The notes below the pieces were generated by a model. That model was not told the origin of the DNA, did no database searches, and saw nothing but the letters and a program-made list of their open reading frames with translations. Of a stretch of 64,000 bases of DNA, positions 12,153 to 25,079 are shown piece by piece. The stretch is from NCBI GenBank assembly GCA_024449915.1, contig JAMZAV010000631.1, positions 372,001-436,000 on the forward strand, given 5' to 3'. This DNA is from Sweltsa coloradensis. Lineage: Eukaryota; Arthropoda; Insecta; Plecoptera; Chloroperlidae. How positions within the stretch are numbered: position 1 is the first letter of the stretch; each line of letters begins with the position of its first letter. A program made the translations under genes and the position numbers.

Positions 12153-14330
12153 AAAAACGCGTCAGGATTGTAACTCACTTCAAAAACTTTGTCATGAACA
12201 TGAAACAATAACAAGTACTGAAAGATCCTTATTTAAATATGATAAAAACAGTTGTAGATAATAATTAGTATAACCCTCTCCTATGCACTAATAAATGATT
12301 ATACACCTCATACGACAAGGATTGAATTCATCCCCGTGTGAGGACAAGTGACAGAATAAATACACAATGGGGATGAAACCACCACGAAACTCCCCCACCC
12401 CCACTTCTGCTCGGGGTTGATCTTGAGACAGCTCTACATGTCTGGCATGCATGGGGGGGGAGAAGACTGGGTTCAAGAGGTTCATGACCTGCCCACCCTA
12501 ATGAGTGAAGATAAAAACCTTTTCTCAGGGGGGGATCAAACTAAATTTCCAATTCTCACACATGGCCATTTTTCATTTTTAGGCACCATTGTTTTCGTGA
12601 GAGTTATTTTAAAATGTTCACCTCCGGTCAATTTTTGCTAAGTTTTTATTAACCAAACTGGGTCGTTTTTGGGAAGACGAGCAATGTACGATGATGATCC
12701 TGAGAACGCCAAAAACCTAGCTACGTGGACGTAGTTCAAAAAGTGCAAATGTACATTTTCAGCTATAGAATCTTGGCTAATTTATTTGGGATTTCAAACT
12801 TCGTCCAGTCGAACACAATGCTCTTGTAATTTGATGAGATTTGCATATGGTGTTCAAGCAGTATACATCTGTAACGAGTTCGAAAATGAACTTTATTTTT
12901 TGTGTACGAGGGCTGTTATGTATAAATAGTGACGTCAAGGAACCTATAGTCTGCCAGCGAGTCACATTGGGCCCAGACTGCGACATCGGAACCCACACAA
13001 CGCCACGTGCCAGCCAGCCACTCGATAACTGTAAGGATTGAATAACGTAGACGCAGCATATCAAACAGTCGATAAGTTTATAGTGTAAAGTTTCTGTAAA
13101 AAAAAAATGTAAATTGTTTTTTTACTTTTGTATTTTCTGTTACATTGTCAATGCCTACTTGCACAAAAACCTACTTAACTTTAGTGGGTCTTTAAAGTTA
13201 CATAATACTTTTATGATTTGTTATGTAACACATTAAAAACATAAACAAAAACAACCCAAAGAAAGAAATAATATATTCGTATAGCCTGCATACTTATTCT
13301 ATAACAATGATTAAGTCCTAACGCAAGCCGGAAACGCAAGTAATGTAAGTTAGATCTTAAAAGCAAATAAGAATTTGATATGCTTATTTAGAATCTCCCA
13401 ATGCGGGTATATTCAGGTTCCCGACCCAGAGAATAAGGGTCGATAAGCCCACGTTAGCAAGTCCCACGTAGAGAACGGGCAGCAACGAACCACTAGTTTA
13501 GTTTTATTAAGATTCCTTTAACTTGTAAACATCTTATATTGATTTGGATGAGCTGTGCACGGCTTTTAATTAAGCAATCAATACACAAAATATGAGGCAA
13601 GTTGAAGGCAAAACTGTTTTATTGGTCCCACCCTGTGCAAAATATCAACATTTAATTTATTTACAATTTTATCATATATTTAGATTTTTTTTTTTACATA
13701 TCCGAGTCTGACGCGAAAATTAGTTCTTTCTGTAACTGAGTGGGTCAACTTTAAATCCACTTTATTTTATTTTATTTTTAAAACGGCTCTCCGTTCTCTA
13801 AAACACAATTGACTATAGAATATAGTTTTGTAATTTATACATCAAGGTCAGTAAGCAATGTATTATGTCGGTCACCAACTCACACACAGAAACAGAACTC
13901 CTCCCGACAAAGCAAACTCGATGGAATAAAGCACGTGATCTAATTAGCAAGTTCAAAGCTTTGTTTGATAGCATCACGTTTGTTTGATTCGTTTTGGCCA
14001 GTAGTCTAAGAACTTTTAAGTGCTCTACAGACGTTTGATGTTAAACAATTCAGTTTGTTCAGGCAAATTTTCCCTCGACCTTTCAGAAATTCAGTGCTCG
14101 TTTGGCGCTGATAGGCCCTACTGATTTTTTTATACAATTCCAAACTCCTATTCCAGATTGAAAACCGTATTTTTACACGCTTCAAATTTGGATGACTGGG
14201 AAAATAAGATAACTAACTTTGTCCCCAGAAGAACGTTATGATTGGTAGTGATGGCACATTGCAATGTGGGTCAGGGGGCTTGCCCCATTAAAAATATATA
14301 TATATTTGTTTTTGGAGATTTTCGTGGCCG
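12153..14330. other. Non-coding stretch, no gene seen
   Basis: No exon or clear repeat. Holds a poly(G) tract near 12453 and T-rich runs near 13690. Short frames at 12288-13064 lie on overlapping strands and show no domain. Confidence 0.45.
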
Positions 14331-14336
14331 ATATAT

Positions 14337-14503
14337 ATTAATGTACTCGGTTTTTCGGTTTTAATGCCACGTATAGGCCTATTGTAGTTTTCGTTTTTAA
14401 TATTTTAAGTTGTATTGGCCCTGAAGATGATGGATGAAATCTCATCGAAATTTCGGCCCAACGAAAATATACGTGGCATTAAAACCGAAAACCGAGTACA
14501 TTA
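14337..14503 (+). repeat. Short inverted repeat with a hammerhead-like core
   Basis: Arms at about 14337-14375 and 14468-14503 share TGTACTCGGTTTT and TTTTAATGCCACGTATA in opposite orientation. Between them lies CTGAAGA, a short GATG/CATC pairing, then GAAA, which fits the CUGANGA...GAAA core spacing of hammerhead ribozymes carried by some retroelements. The cleavage-site strand is not clearly present. Confidence 0.5.
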
Positions 14504-15174
14504 GTGTATTAATATAGGCCTATATTCAATTTGGTTACTTTTAGAGATTTTTTTTATGGGAAATTAGGAAATGCCAGAAATAGGCAATTCAATTTACCTG
14601 ATTTTCCACATTTATTTATTTCCCTGAATTTCCTAGGTTTTCCAGACATGTAGACACCCTAATTTTGCTTCGATGCGTTTATTCCACGTTACACCAACAA
14701 ACAACCACCCATTATAACAAACAGACAGCTATACAAAGTAGAACGTGTAGCCAACTTCGAGCAACTGAAGCTCAAACACTTTGTGTATAGTTAAAGTTTG
14801 AACACTAACATGTTTTGATAGTTAGACGAGTTAGTTACAATAAAACAGGAAGCTGCGAAGTACGGTCTATTTCCAGCTCGGTACGGAGGGAGCTGGTTAC
14901 GAGAAGGGCGAGAAATAACCAGTTATACATGAGATGGAATGAGGAAGGTATACAATAAGTTACACATTATACTAGATCTCACAAATTGATTAAATGGAAA
15001 TGAGTCCAGAAATTACAAAATACATCTCAATGGGGAATCGAACCTAGCTCATAACTGCAAGGTGATGATAGGCATAATAAAAAATATAAATATTGTTCAG
15101 TTGGTCAGTTCAAAGACAGCAGAATCGTTGCAGTACTGTTACAATCTATTCAGATATATAATGTAACAACAATC

Positions 15175-15430
15175 CAATATTATGAAGATAACCGTCTCGG
15201 TATGTAAAGCACCCGACGCGACCAGCAATCGGGCGACCGGGGTTCGAATCCCGGCTGACGTGGATTTTGTAATTTCTGGATCAATATCCAAACCGTTACA
15301 CCTACGAGAGTGTTTCCCCATGAATGAAATCGAGAAACTCACAAATTGACTCGCAATACTTAGTGTCACGTGAAATTCGCAAGTACCGCTTTTCACCATC
15401 ACATTATGTTCGTCTGACAAGATCACTAAA
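15175..15430 (+). mobile_element. tRNA-headed SINE, family F
   Basis: Begins AACCGTCTCGG and carries a B box GGTTCGAATCC at about 15238, closed by a short GC-rich arm. The body contains AATTTCTGGATCAATATCC. The same head and body start occur at 59090-59320, and the body alone at 63105-63260. The 95-codon frame on the opposite strand is an artefact of this repeat. Confidence 0.65.
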
Positions 15431-15707
15431 TCTAACAGTTTGTTTTGGAATCGAGTAACATTATCTAGTGTAGAAATATCATTTTTTTCTTACTTGGTCT
15501 TTTTTAGGAGGAGTAAGTTTGATCTCATTACGAATTATGCTCGTTATTAAAATAAAAATGGCTTCCTCATTTGCTGGAACCGTTGAAAATTATTTGTCAA
15601 TGCAAACATCAACGAAATTTATCTGTGTGGATTGCGTTTTTCTAAAATCGCGAAAAGTAACGTCTATACTCTGAAGCCCTAGCTGCTCTAGAACTCGAAT
15701 GTGCTAA

Positions 15708-16097
15708 ACATTCCGAGTATACATGCAAGCCACATATATTAACAGTTTCGTCTCGAAATGCGTAACAAAAAAAGTATCAGAACTATTATCGTCATCACAT
15801 ATTGATAGTTACACTGACTGCTTTCTTACTACATGCGAATAGATTTCAGTTATATTTTGTAAAATCTCATTATAAGCAGTAACTTACTAAGACGAAATAA
15901 AAAAAGAAATATACGCATTTTTAATATAGTGTAGATTATACCATCTAAAAGGTGCACAAAATTTGTCATTTACACATGACATCTACAACTACAACATCAA
16001 TAGGCTTCAGATCGCAAAGGGACACCGGACAGAACCTTTTCAGCATTTCGAGACGAAACTTTTGATATATGTGGCTTGCCTGTACTCAAGTTGTTTA
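15708..16097. repeat. Inverted repeat pair, possible MITE or foldback
   Basis: Arms of about 55-60 bp at 15708-15762 and 16039-16097 share GCAAGCCACATATAT and AGTTTCGTCTCGAAATGC in opposite orientation with scattered mismatches, enclosing about 275 bp of AT-rich sequence. No coding capacity; flanking duplications not identified. Confidence 0.55.
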
Positions 16098-16779
16098 GCA
16101 GAAACAAAAATGGCGGCGACGGCTTCTGGACTATAATGTGATATGAAAGCAATGTTATTAAAGTCGAGTAATGGCCAGTGAACAGAACAGACCTCTTGAC
16201 TCTCGCGACCCTCGCCCTAGCTCTAGCCGACAGCGGGAGCAAATCGCACCAAACAAATTGCAAACGCAATTGAGCGAGGTACGAGTGCAGCATGCAACAC
16301 TTGCACGACATGTTCAGACAAATTGAATGATTACCACTTGATGAGGAGTAAAACTACCGAGCTGAATGTACAATAAACGTAACTCGATTTAGGGGCGGGT
16401 AAAGTCGATCACAAAGCACGATGCAACCATTGATGTGACATGAAAGTATATAGAAATATATTCAAATTTATAATTCATGGTACAGATGCAATTGATTGAC
16501 GTGACAGCGGGGAGGTAGCTTCGTTCTTAGCTCCCAATTACTATTTCCTAAAGTAAAAAGTGATACAATTATGATGCATAAAAGGTCACACAATTTTAAA
16601 AAAGAAAACACTCAAATTAATACGGCGTGCACATGTCGGATCGAGGGGACTTCTGTTATAACGGTCAGCGAAGCAATTAGGGCTGGAGCAAAGCGCACAC
16701 CAAGATGGTAACACGCGTACTGAGTACTTATATATACTTATCCTAGTGATGATTACATATAAATTATATTATATTGACT
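16098..16779. other. Non-coding stretch, no gene seen
   Basis: No domain-bearing frame. An AATGGCGGCGACGG motif near 16109 resembles a YY1-type site, but no associated exon could be built. Confidence 0.4.
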
Positions 16780-17130
16780 AAATAATGTACTTTTCCGTAA
16801 TGAGAGTATAAAGGCCAACGCGAAGTTCCATAATAAGCATCACTTTTCTGTAAATCCGTCTGTGAGTACATCAAATCTCACGATAAAAACCGAAAACATG
16901 CGTTTAAAAAAAAAAAAATGGCATTGACCTTCACCAAATACGATACATAATATAATGTTTTGGGCAACTCGGGAGTAGGGGGGGGGGGTGGCTAGCCCCC
17001 CAGAAAGTTTGAAAATGTATGACACGGCGCCTCCACCAAAAAAATTGATGCATGGCTATTTAATTATTTTGTATTCATCTTCGACGATATGTTGATTAAG
17101 TAGCTTCGCTCCCTCTTTTGCATACACCCG
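16780..17130 (+). repeat. Family E interspersed repeat
   Basis: Shares AAGCATCACTTTTCTG, a following TCACGATAAAAACCGAA block and CTTCGACGATATG, in the same order, with 36230-36570. It contains a G-rich run near 16979. No coding capacity; class unknown. Confidence 0.5.
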
Positions 17131-18960
17131 TACACGTGTTTGTTAAAAAATATGGATATTGTGCTCGTGGTTCTGACTTTTCTTGTTTCTCGTCTTAAAA
17201 TAACATATAAATTAGTATAATTTCTTTCAACGTCACGAAACAAGAATCAATTCGCAACGCGTTGCTCTGTAGGTGAGCGATTCAGATCTGTGTCGAATGC
17301 ATAAGGATGGGAATGTACACGTATAGCGCATGCCATAACCCTCGGACACTGATAACAGCGGAGAATTACACAATCAACAACAAATTATTTTACACGCAGG
17401 CTATAAACAATGACTATGAGCGTACCGTCCATCCATCCAGTGAGAGAGCGTATGTTTGTGGCTATATACTTTGAGTAACACATGCAAGGGAATGAATTAC
17501 TAAAGCCAATATCAATTACATTAATCACAACCTTAGGGTCAATAAAAGCAATATGTTAGAAGGAAACTGGTCACAACGAGAGAGTGGAACTAGATCCGCG
17601 CTTGCGCACATGGTACGTGGCATAGAGTCTGCTGGTGCGCGTCATCCTTGACATATGGAAGCAAGAGACACGGGCTCGAACCCCGTACAAACTAGAAAGC
17701 AAGATTCTTAATTTATAATGATCTTGATGACGATCTAAAATGCAGATACCTTATCGTCAATGATTAAAATTTTCAGTGGTTAGTACGGTACTGTGATTGG
17801 TACGAGGGAATGGGAAACACACTTCGCAAATAGCAATTCGTTCGTCGAGGGTGGACGCTCGACTGCACATGAAACAATTGTTTAGGGAAAAGTATGTATT
17901 ATGGTACAATGAAGGGTCTGGGGAATGCCCCCTAACTTAGTGCGAGTTTGGGGAGCATAGACCCATTTTTGTATTTCTTTATTTTTATGGCATTTTACTT
18001 GTTTTTAGTGCGCATTCGTTGATAATTTATAAAATTGTGAAGATCCACATATATCGTCAGTTTACAAAATTTTGCCATTTTAAGTAATCTTTTCTTTTCA
18101 TTCGTACATGAAAGAAGTTTTTCCAAATCATGTATCGCATGTCAAAAAAAATACTACATTGTGTTACAACAATGTATTGACTTAATTTGGTGACATTTCG
18201 AAAAGTAAGTGGGTGCAGAACGCGTCCACCCTAAAATTAACCTCTGGGAAGCATCAGATGTATAGGAAACGTTTCATAGTATACTCAAAAATAGGTATGG
18301 ACAGCCTGAAAATTGTACATTATCAAAAAATTGTAATTCAGCCAGAAACAATGTCAGTCAGCCTAGAACACACATACATTTTCCTAAAACGCATGTCCTA
18401 TCCTCGTGTGGGCACAGCAAATATGTTTGAGTACCGGTGATTGCGGCAGACATTACGTGTTGAGTGTCGTGGCTCGTGACACTGACATCCACCACAACCA
18501 ACATCACGTTCTGCAACACCTGACAACGTGAGGAGCACGACGATCTTCTCGTTCAGTTATCTGATACGAAGACACCACCGATATTCGGGTCAATGTTTCA
18601 ATTGCGAGACCGAGATTTATAGAAACAATCACTTTCAAGGTCACGTCGTGTGAAAGTAAACCCAGGTATTTTACAGACAATTCACAAGAGAGTAAAACAG
18701 ACCACATGGCTCATAGCCGCATATCTTAAATCAACGGACGTGGGTTCGAATCCCATTAAAAAAGGACGAATATTTGAGTTTTCTATAATTCTTCGTTTGC
18801 GAAACTAAAACAGCGACTAATATATGAGAAAGCTGGAATATTCGTAGCTGCAACCCTTGAATCTGACCCCCCCCCCCCTTCCCTCCCAGTAAGGGGTGGT
18901 TGATACGCAGGCACGCACCTATAATGCGATCAATATGCGCACTGTATAATATACCATACA
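17131..18960 (+). repeat. Non-coding region with two tRNA-like SINE heads
   Basis: B-box-like motifs occur at about 17669 (GGGCTCGAACCCC) and 18741 (GGGTTCGAATCCC). Each sits in a short tRNA-like context but the bodies that follow differ, so they are probably two SINE families. A poly(C) run lies near 18869. No protein gene is seen; the 75-codon frame at 18213 has no domain. Confidence 0.4.
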
Positions 18961-21031
18961 CAACGTAATTACCGTTTAAGAAAATGTAATTTTAAATAAA
19001 TATTGGACTGATTAGTTATACTGTTTATTATAGGGATATAGAACTTTTTATTTCGTTACAATTTATGGATTTGCATTGTCTACTGGCATATTATCCTTTT
19101 GGCTGTGGTGCCCGAGAACATGGCAAGAACAATTGTTTTTGTGAACACGTCTGTTATTTCAATTCACATATGAAGATATATTTAATTTAATATTTTTGAA
19201 GCTGGAAACGAACACGAATCTTACTAAATGATGGATTAATTGCATTTCGTTCGTGAGAAATAAGATAATCGCCTTTCGGGTTATTAAAATAAGATTTTTT
19301 GCTAGCCCGAGGACATTACAAGCTTCGAGAGTTCGTAACCAGCCAGTTCCCTATACGATTGTAAAATACAACCAGGATATTAATATAGTTTTTATTTAGC
19401 CAATTTTCAAATAGTCATATAAAACATATCAATATTGTCTCATATTTTCGCTCAGAAATAAACATAATGATTAAAAAACAAAACATATGCACCTTAATTA
19501 AAACTGCGAAATTGATATAGTAAAAAAAAGATCATGGTAGCTCCGGCTTAGCTTGATAGCCAAAAAAAACATGCGTGCTTTTTAGTTTAGACCTTGGTTT
19601 ACAATAAGCAATAAGTGTACAATAAGCATGTGATGTGGTATCTGTCAACGTCATCCCCGGCAATAAAAACGCTATGAAAGTATGTGGGTATGACAAGTAG
19701 GCCTACAGAGATTCCATAGCAAAAGTAATACGAGAGGATGGAATAAGAGGATGCTCCGGGCTGAATTCATCGTAATCTTCACCTCGCGATGTTTCTCCCG
19801 AGTACACGACGCCCTCGCGTCGCGAGCCTAGGGGGGACGTAATGTTCTGAGCCGTGTTTATTAGGCCATCACATCCCACAATGAAGACGTGTCTCTAGGG
19901 GCCATGATCGCACATACCCCGAGTAACGGGCCTTGAGAGAGGTCAAGGTCAACTCACTGGCCACGTGGATACAACGTCATCGATTGGAGGGTTGCGGCCG
20001 CGCGTCGGCCCTGCTTGGCGCGCGCCATCGAGGGAGGACTTTTCAACCCTTATTCAGCAAAATTATTCCTCACCCTCGCGCGGCGAATTTCACATCAATT
20101 TTATAGTCTGGACCACTTTTGGACCTCCAATTTTCAATTTTCATCACAAAAATTGGTAATTTTGATAGTTTTTACCAATGTGCATGGCGCATTTAGAGAT
20201 TTTTTTTTTTAAATTTCAAATAATTGTATTTTTTTTTAAAATTAAGTTTTGGAAATATCTAAAAAAAATCTTTGGGGCCCATTTACGGGGACGGTCAATT
20301 ATTATACAAAAACTAAGCAACATTTTGAAAATCTGCTCTGATAGCGCCCAGCACACATTCTAAATGGACATACTGGCGCAAAGTCGCAAACAATTGACAA
20401 TCGGACTACCGGTAGAACTTCAAAGTAATACATGGATAGCCCGAGCTCATTCAACACTATAGGCAAAATACAAGAAAAATAATAATATGAAAATTAGCGT
20501 GTAATTTTCAAAATGTATTATTAGCACTTACCCAAACTTTTTGTAAAAATTGATCACAATGTATAACGCAAAGTCCGCACTACGCGCAAAGTATTCATGT
20601 AGATTTCACAAAATGCAAATACTTTCTACATTAGAAGAAAAATTCCAAGTAACAAAATACGAGAGTTGTGGTGACATGCAACGCCTGATAAGGAAGTTGT
20701 AAACCAACATAATGCATAACGTCGCGCGCAGTCTTCTCCACACATACATTCCCCTCTTCCTCAACCAAGAACTCTCAAGAATACCTTCAAGCCAATCTCC
20801 TCGACTTGTTCTCAGCTAGAAGTACCGACCAGCTTCAGCTTCCTTACCACCTTAATTATCTCATTGTATTCATTTTATTTTTATTACCTTCCATGGACGT
20901 GCGCGCACATGGTAAACATATAGGACCAAACCAAATATCAATTAGGAGACAATATAAATACACACGTGATAATAGGAACTAACAAAATACCAATTACAAT
21001 ATAACCTGATACTTTGTACTTCCAGTATAAG
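18961..21031. other. Non-coding stretch with a CpG-rich patch
   Basis: No gene seen. About 19760-20090 is markedly richer in CG dinucleotides (CTCGCGTCGCGAG, GGCGCGCGCC) than the AT-rich flanks, which could be a promoter remnant or a young repeat. Short frames at 19965-20363 extend into T-rich sequence and show no domain. Confidence 0.4.
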
Positions 21032-21430
21032 GCCAGCGGTTTAGCCGAGCTCGTTTAACCGGTTCCCACTCGACCACCGAAGTTAAGCAGAATCGGGCGT
21101 GGTCATGGGTAGAGTGGGTGACCGCTCACCCTGAAACTCACGTATACCGCTGGTTAGAGCAGATAGAGGGTTCGAAAGCTAGTGTAACGGCTTCGTTCTC
21201 CTTGACGTCTGCTCGGCAGTCCGGGTTAGTGGAGGAACCTATATGACTGTCAAAGTTACACCGTCCTGTCGGATCCCCTTGGTACTTTTCGAAAGGAGTA
21301 GGCTACGTGCCGGTACCGGGTTTCCCCTCCTCCCTTCTGTTCATACTTCATCCTCATCTATCACCACTCATCGTCTCGATTAGCCAGAGTGCATAAATAT
21401 GAGACGTAAAGCAATAATCAATCAAATCCA
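21032..21430 (+). mobile_element. 5S rRNA-headed SINE
   Basis: The first ~123 bp resemble 5S rRNA. Complementary ends (GCCAGCGG / CCGCTGG) would form helix I, and the internal promoter region includes ACCACCGAAGTTAAGCAG, TCGGGCGTGGTCA and GGTGACCGC. The middle and 3' arm diverge from a functional 5S, and the sequence continues into a ~270-bp body ending GTCTCGATTAGCCAGAGTGC, then ATAAATATGAGACG and a low-complexity tail. That architecture fits a 5S-derived SINE3-type element. The same 3' tail occurs at 39390-39445 behind a different head, suggesting mobilisation by one LINE. Confidence 0.78.
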
Positions 21431-22039
21431 GTATAAGTGTATGTATAGTATTCTAATACCTAAGAGATTTACTCCATGTATCAAAATGAGACAAAAGTCC
21501 GTGGCATGGTACATTGTATCGTCGTTCGTCGAGCGTTTTAATACGAGAGTTCTTTTCGACAAACTCTAAAAGAAAGTCGAAAACGCCCCTAGGCAAGGAT
21601 TCAATTTCTTTGCATTCGCATTTTGATGTACATTTTTCAAAGCGACGTGCAACGTATGCGTGGTGTGTGTTCTTTACTTTGACTTGGAACCCAAAGCAGC
21701 GGCGTCCTGGCTCTGGGCTATTAGTTTCTCGGAGTTCTTCACAACTTTCAACTTTCCCAATTCATCTAGAATGACACGACGACCCACTCTATCAGCGCCG
21801 GGGACGTCGGGGGGTGAAAAACTCCTAAAATCGTCCACAAATATCACAGTATATTTCGTATCTGAATGTGAAAATTAGCAGAGTGTTAGCCATTACAACC
21901 AACGGTAGGCTACTTTGTCCCCTTTGATTGTTTATATTGTTCAAGTGCATGAATCTCGATTGTTAGGCCAGAATGCGCCATTACTATTAGCCTAGTACCC
22001 TACAGGGAATGTCAGGACAAGCCCGTGCTGGACAGATAC
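21431..22039. other. Non-coding stretch, no gene seen
   Basis: An 86-codon frame at 21514-21774 has no recognisable domain, no splice context and an overlapping alternative frame. Treated as chance. Confidence 0.4.
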
Positions 22040-22215
22040 AGTTACAGGCGGGAGGAATTTTTTAAAAATGTGGTCGTCATCGTTCGGGTCGTCGTTTTCG
22101 TCGGGAAGGGTCAATGCTGGGAAGAGGGGGGCGGGAGAACCCGACGACAACGAAGAATGCCAAAGCTCGTCTCTAGTTTCGTGAGTAAAATACTCCCCAA
22201 CTTCCTATAGCTGTT
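22040..22215 (-). mobile_element. Family C (GACGAC-rich) repeat fragment
   Basis: Reverse-oriented fragment with GTCGTCATCG and GTCGTCGTTTTCGTCGGG, then a CAAAGCTCGTCTCTAGTTTC block. Fuller copies are at 39110-39450, 44937-45300 and 61880-62200. Frames translated here are repeat-derived. Confidence 0.55.
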
Positions 22216-23600
22216 GTTGTTGAGATGGGCTTTGCTATTTTCTCCCCTTGTACGATTACAGCCAAGAATTTAGCGCGTCGTGGCGATGGTGAACGACTAT
22301 AACATGGCATCTTTATTCCACATGGGTTCAGTTTAGATGGATCTCCAAAAATTGCCGCGTTTTGTGAGATTCAAAGTTGACAAAGTCCTAAAATCCAAGG
22401 GTTTCTCAGCTCCCACTGTCGTCATTGCTTTCGTGGTGTGATCGAACGCGCAGCAACATTTGATACAATCGATCGCTCGTCTTTGATAGAGCATTGCGAT
22501 TCTTGTCTACCCTTATTCTGTCGCTTGGTTGAAGCCCAAGCTATAGCTGGAGAATACCAACTCGGCCAGCATGGGGAAATCCATCTTAATTACTTACTAA
22601 TGAGTATATGCATTCACATATTTCAATAATCTGCCACATACTATGCAGCCACGCTCCCAAACAACAAAGAGGGCAAACCAAAATGTTTAACAACCACTAA
22701 TTCACACACCGGAATGTAATAGCTACCGGGTCAGCTGATACTTTCGACGAATACTTTTATTTTTATAATCCAATTTGATATCCGGAAATAGACGACCCAG
22801 TTCTAGCATTTGAAATTACATCACTTGGCTTTTGTTGTGAAGGCAACTGCAATCTACCTCTGAATGTCTTGTAGAGATAAGTGATAACAAAGTAATTAAA
22901 CAAAACGAAAGGAAACAAGATAATCATAAACAGAACTTTCAATTCCATTTTGTATTTATTGTAACCATTTAGTAAAACGAAACAAAAAACACAATAAAAC
23001 ATAAAAATACATGTTGATTGTTGAATACTACTGTAGATGCCAAATGGCGTGCTATAATGTTATAAAAGAGAATGTATATCTAACGATCCATTCACAAAAA
23101 GATTTGAGTTTGGATGATTAAGTTTGGATGTCATCTTTTAACGCCATATTTTAAAAATATTGTTTATTTCCGCTTCAATCTGCCTTCGACTGACTTTTGT
23201 GTGTCGCTTGTCGGAGGTGTGGATGGGGGGGGGGGGGGGGGATCAATAAATGATTAATGCCACGAATTGATGGATTGGGGTTGGAGTTGAAGTAATCAAA
23301 CCAGCAGCTTGCAGTGTTCTTTTTGTGAAACCATTTTCGACTCGCATCGCATCATATGAAATTATTATTCAATTATCAAGCAAAGCCAACGAGCTACGAA
23401 TGAGAACCTTACAGACACAATAACAGAAAATGGTTCTGCTTGATGTATTGATTTACTGATTAATGTTCCTCATGATTAATGCTCTCCATAATAGCAAGGA
23501 CAAAATGTGTATAGGCCTAAATGAGTTTCTGTATGTCTGATCATGAAAAGTATAATCGTATTAGTCGACTTTAATTTTTATTTACACATATTGTAATGTA
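22216..23600. other. Non-coding stretch with a 17-G homopolymer
   Basis: No gene seen. A run of 17 G lies at 23225-23241. The 79-codon minus frame at 22763-23002 is hydrophobic from AT-rich codons and has no domain. Confidence 0.45.
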
Positions 23601-24713
23601 CTAGGAAAACGCTAAAGTCCCGCCGCGTTGATGGATGAGCGTTTTTGTAAGTTTTTAGTTTGCGTGTGACCACTTTTCCTTTGCAAGTGCAGTGTGAATG
23701 CATTGTAGGTGACTGTTGTCAAGTTTCAATTGTTTCTTGTTAGTTGTTATTTTAACCTCAAAAAACACATTTTAAAACCTTTATTTCTATGCATTCTGGC
23801 TAACTTTGTCAACTTTTGCAACTTTTTCTTACAAAAGGTACTACATCACCAAAACCGTAATGTCCATGTGAAATATGAACGTTGTTGCTCCACCCGTTTG
23901 GTCAAAATCGGCCTAAATGTGACGAAAATATCGCACTTAAAGTAAAAAAACTCATATTAAAACCTTTATTTCTATAGATTCTAGCTAACTTTTTCAACTT
24001 TTTCTTTCAAAAGGTACTACATCACCATAACCTTAATGTCCATGTGAAATATGAACGTTGTAGCCCCACCCGTTTGGTCACAATCGGTCCAAATGCGACG
24101 AAAATATCGCACTAAAAATCGAAAAACTCATATTAAAACCTTTATTTCTATGGATTCTAGATAACTTTCTCAGCTTTTTATTTTAAAAGGTACTTTATCA
24201 TTATAACCTCAATGTCCATGTGAAATATGAACGTTGTAGCCCCACCCGTTTGGTCAGAATCGGCCCAAATGTGACGAAAATATCGAACTAAAAATCGAAA
24301 AACTCATATTAAAACCTTTATTTATATGGGTTCTAGCTAACTTTTTCAGCTTTTTGTTTCAAAAGGTACTACATCACCATAATCCTAAAGTTCATGTGAA
24401 ATATGAACGTTGTAGCCCCACCCGTTTGGTCAGAATCGACCCAAATGTGACGAAAATATCGCACTAAAAATCGAAAAAAATCGTAAAAGTACGATATTCA
24501 TGAGAAATATTTCTTCGATTGTACCCAAAAACGTAGCAAGTCTAAGTTCAGAGAAAACGAAGGTCCCCTTAAATTTTCATCAAGATCGCATATGCCGTTT
24601 GCCCGGTAGAGAGCGAACAAACAGACAGAAAAACAAACAAAAAAACATTGGAGCTAAATTTTTTGGGGGTCAGTGAAATTGAAGTCTTCGCTTCGCTCGC
24701 TACGCTCATCCAA
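23601..24713 (-). mobile_element. Helitron-like non-autonomous element, copy 2 (family H)
   Basis: Longest copy, 1,113 bp. On the minus strand it begins TTGGATGAGCGTAGCGAGCG and ends GCGTTTTCCTAG before host T. It holds about four tandem ~175-bp units (against two in copy 1 and one in copy 3), so unit number explains most of the length difference. Each unit contains a TCAAAAGGTACTACATCACC-like block and CCCCACCCGTTTGGTCA. The array of central tandem units fits DINE-1/HINE-type Helitron relatives. Confidence 0.85.
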
Positions 24714-25079
24714 TAAACTGTTTACTTAGATCTTAATGTTTTTACCTTAAATTATGTTTAATTGTATTTAAAGAAATGTGTATTAATCCTAAAAATATTA
24801 ATTATTACCATTGTTGTTATTATTATTTATTATAAAGTTGTATTTTCAAATGGCAGGCTACCTTGAACACTTTAAAAAGTAACGCCAAATAACACACATG
24901 CCTTGTCATAATTACCTAGGCTACACAATAAGAATATACCATGTAGCAAGACCAATAATTGCGGAGATGCCGGTTCAAACAAGTCGTAATATACCTAGAA
25001 AGTCGGGAGTTTAGAAAAGTAGCCCTCAGTTCACGTCTTCATCGTCGCAGATAAGAGGTAGGTAGCAAACGAGAGAGGT

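Noticed and set aside
11934..12173. Frame sharing peptides (SEISKVPSNFHQDR) with frames at 26751-27026 and 32223-32456
   Set aside because: All three lie inside Helitron-like copies; the shared peptide is the translation of a repeat and no Rep, helicase or other domain is present.
21032..21154. Functional 5S rRNA gene
   Set aside because: Control-region blocks are conserved but the middle and 3' arm diverge and the unit runs into a SINE body, so a 5S-derived SINE head fits better.
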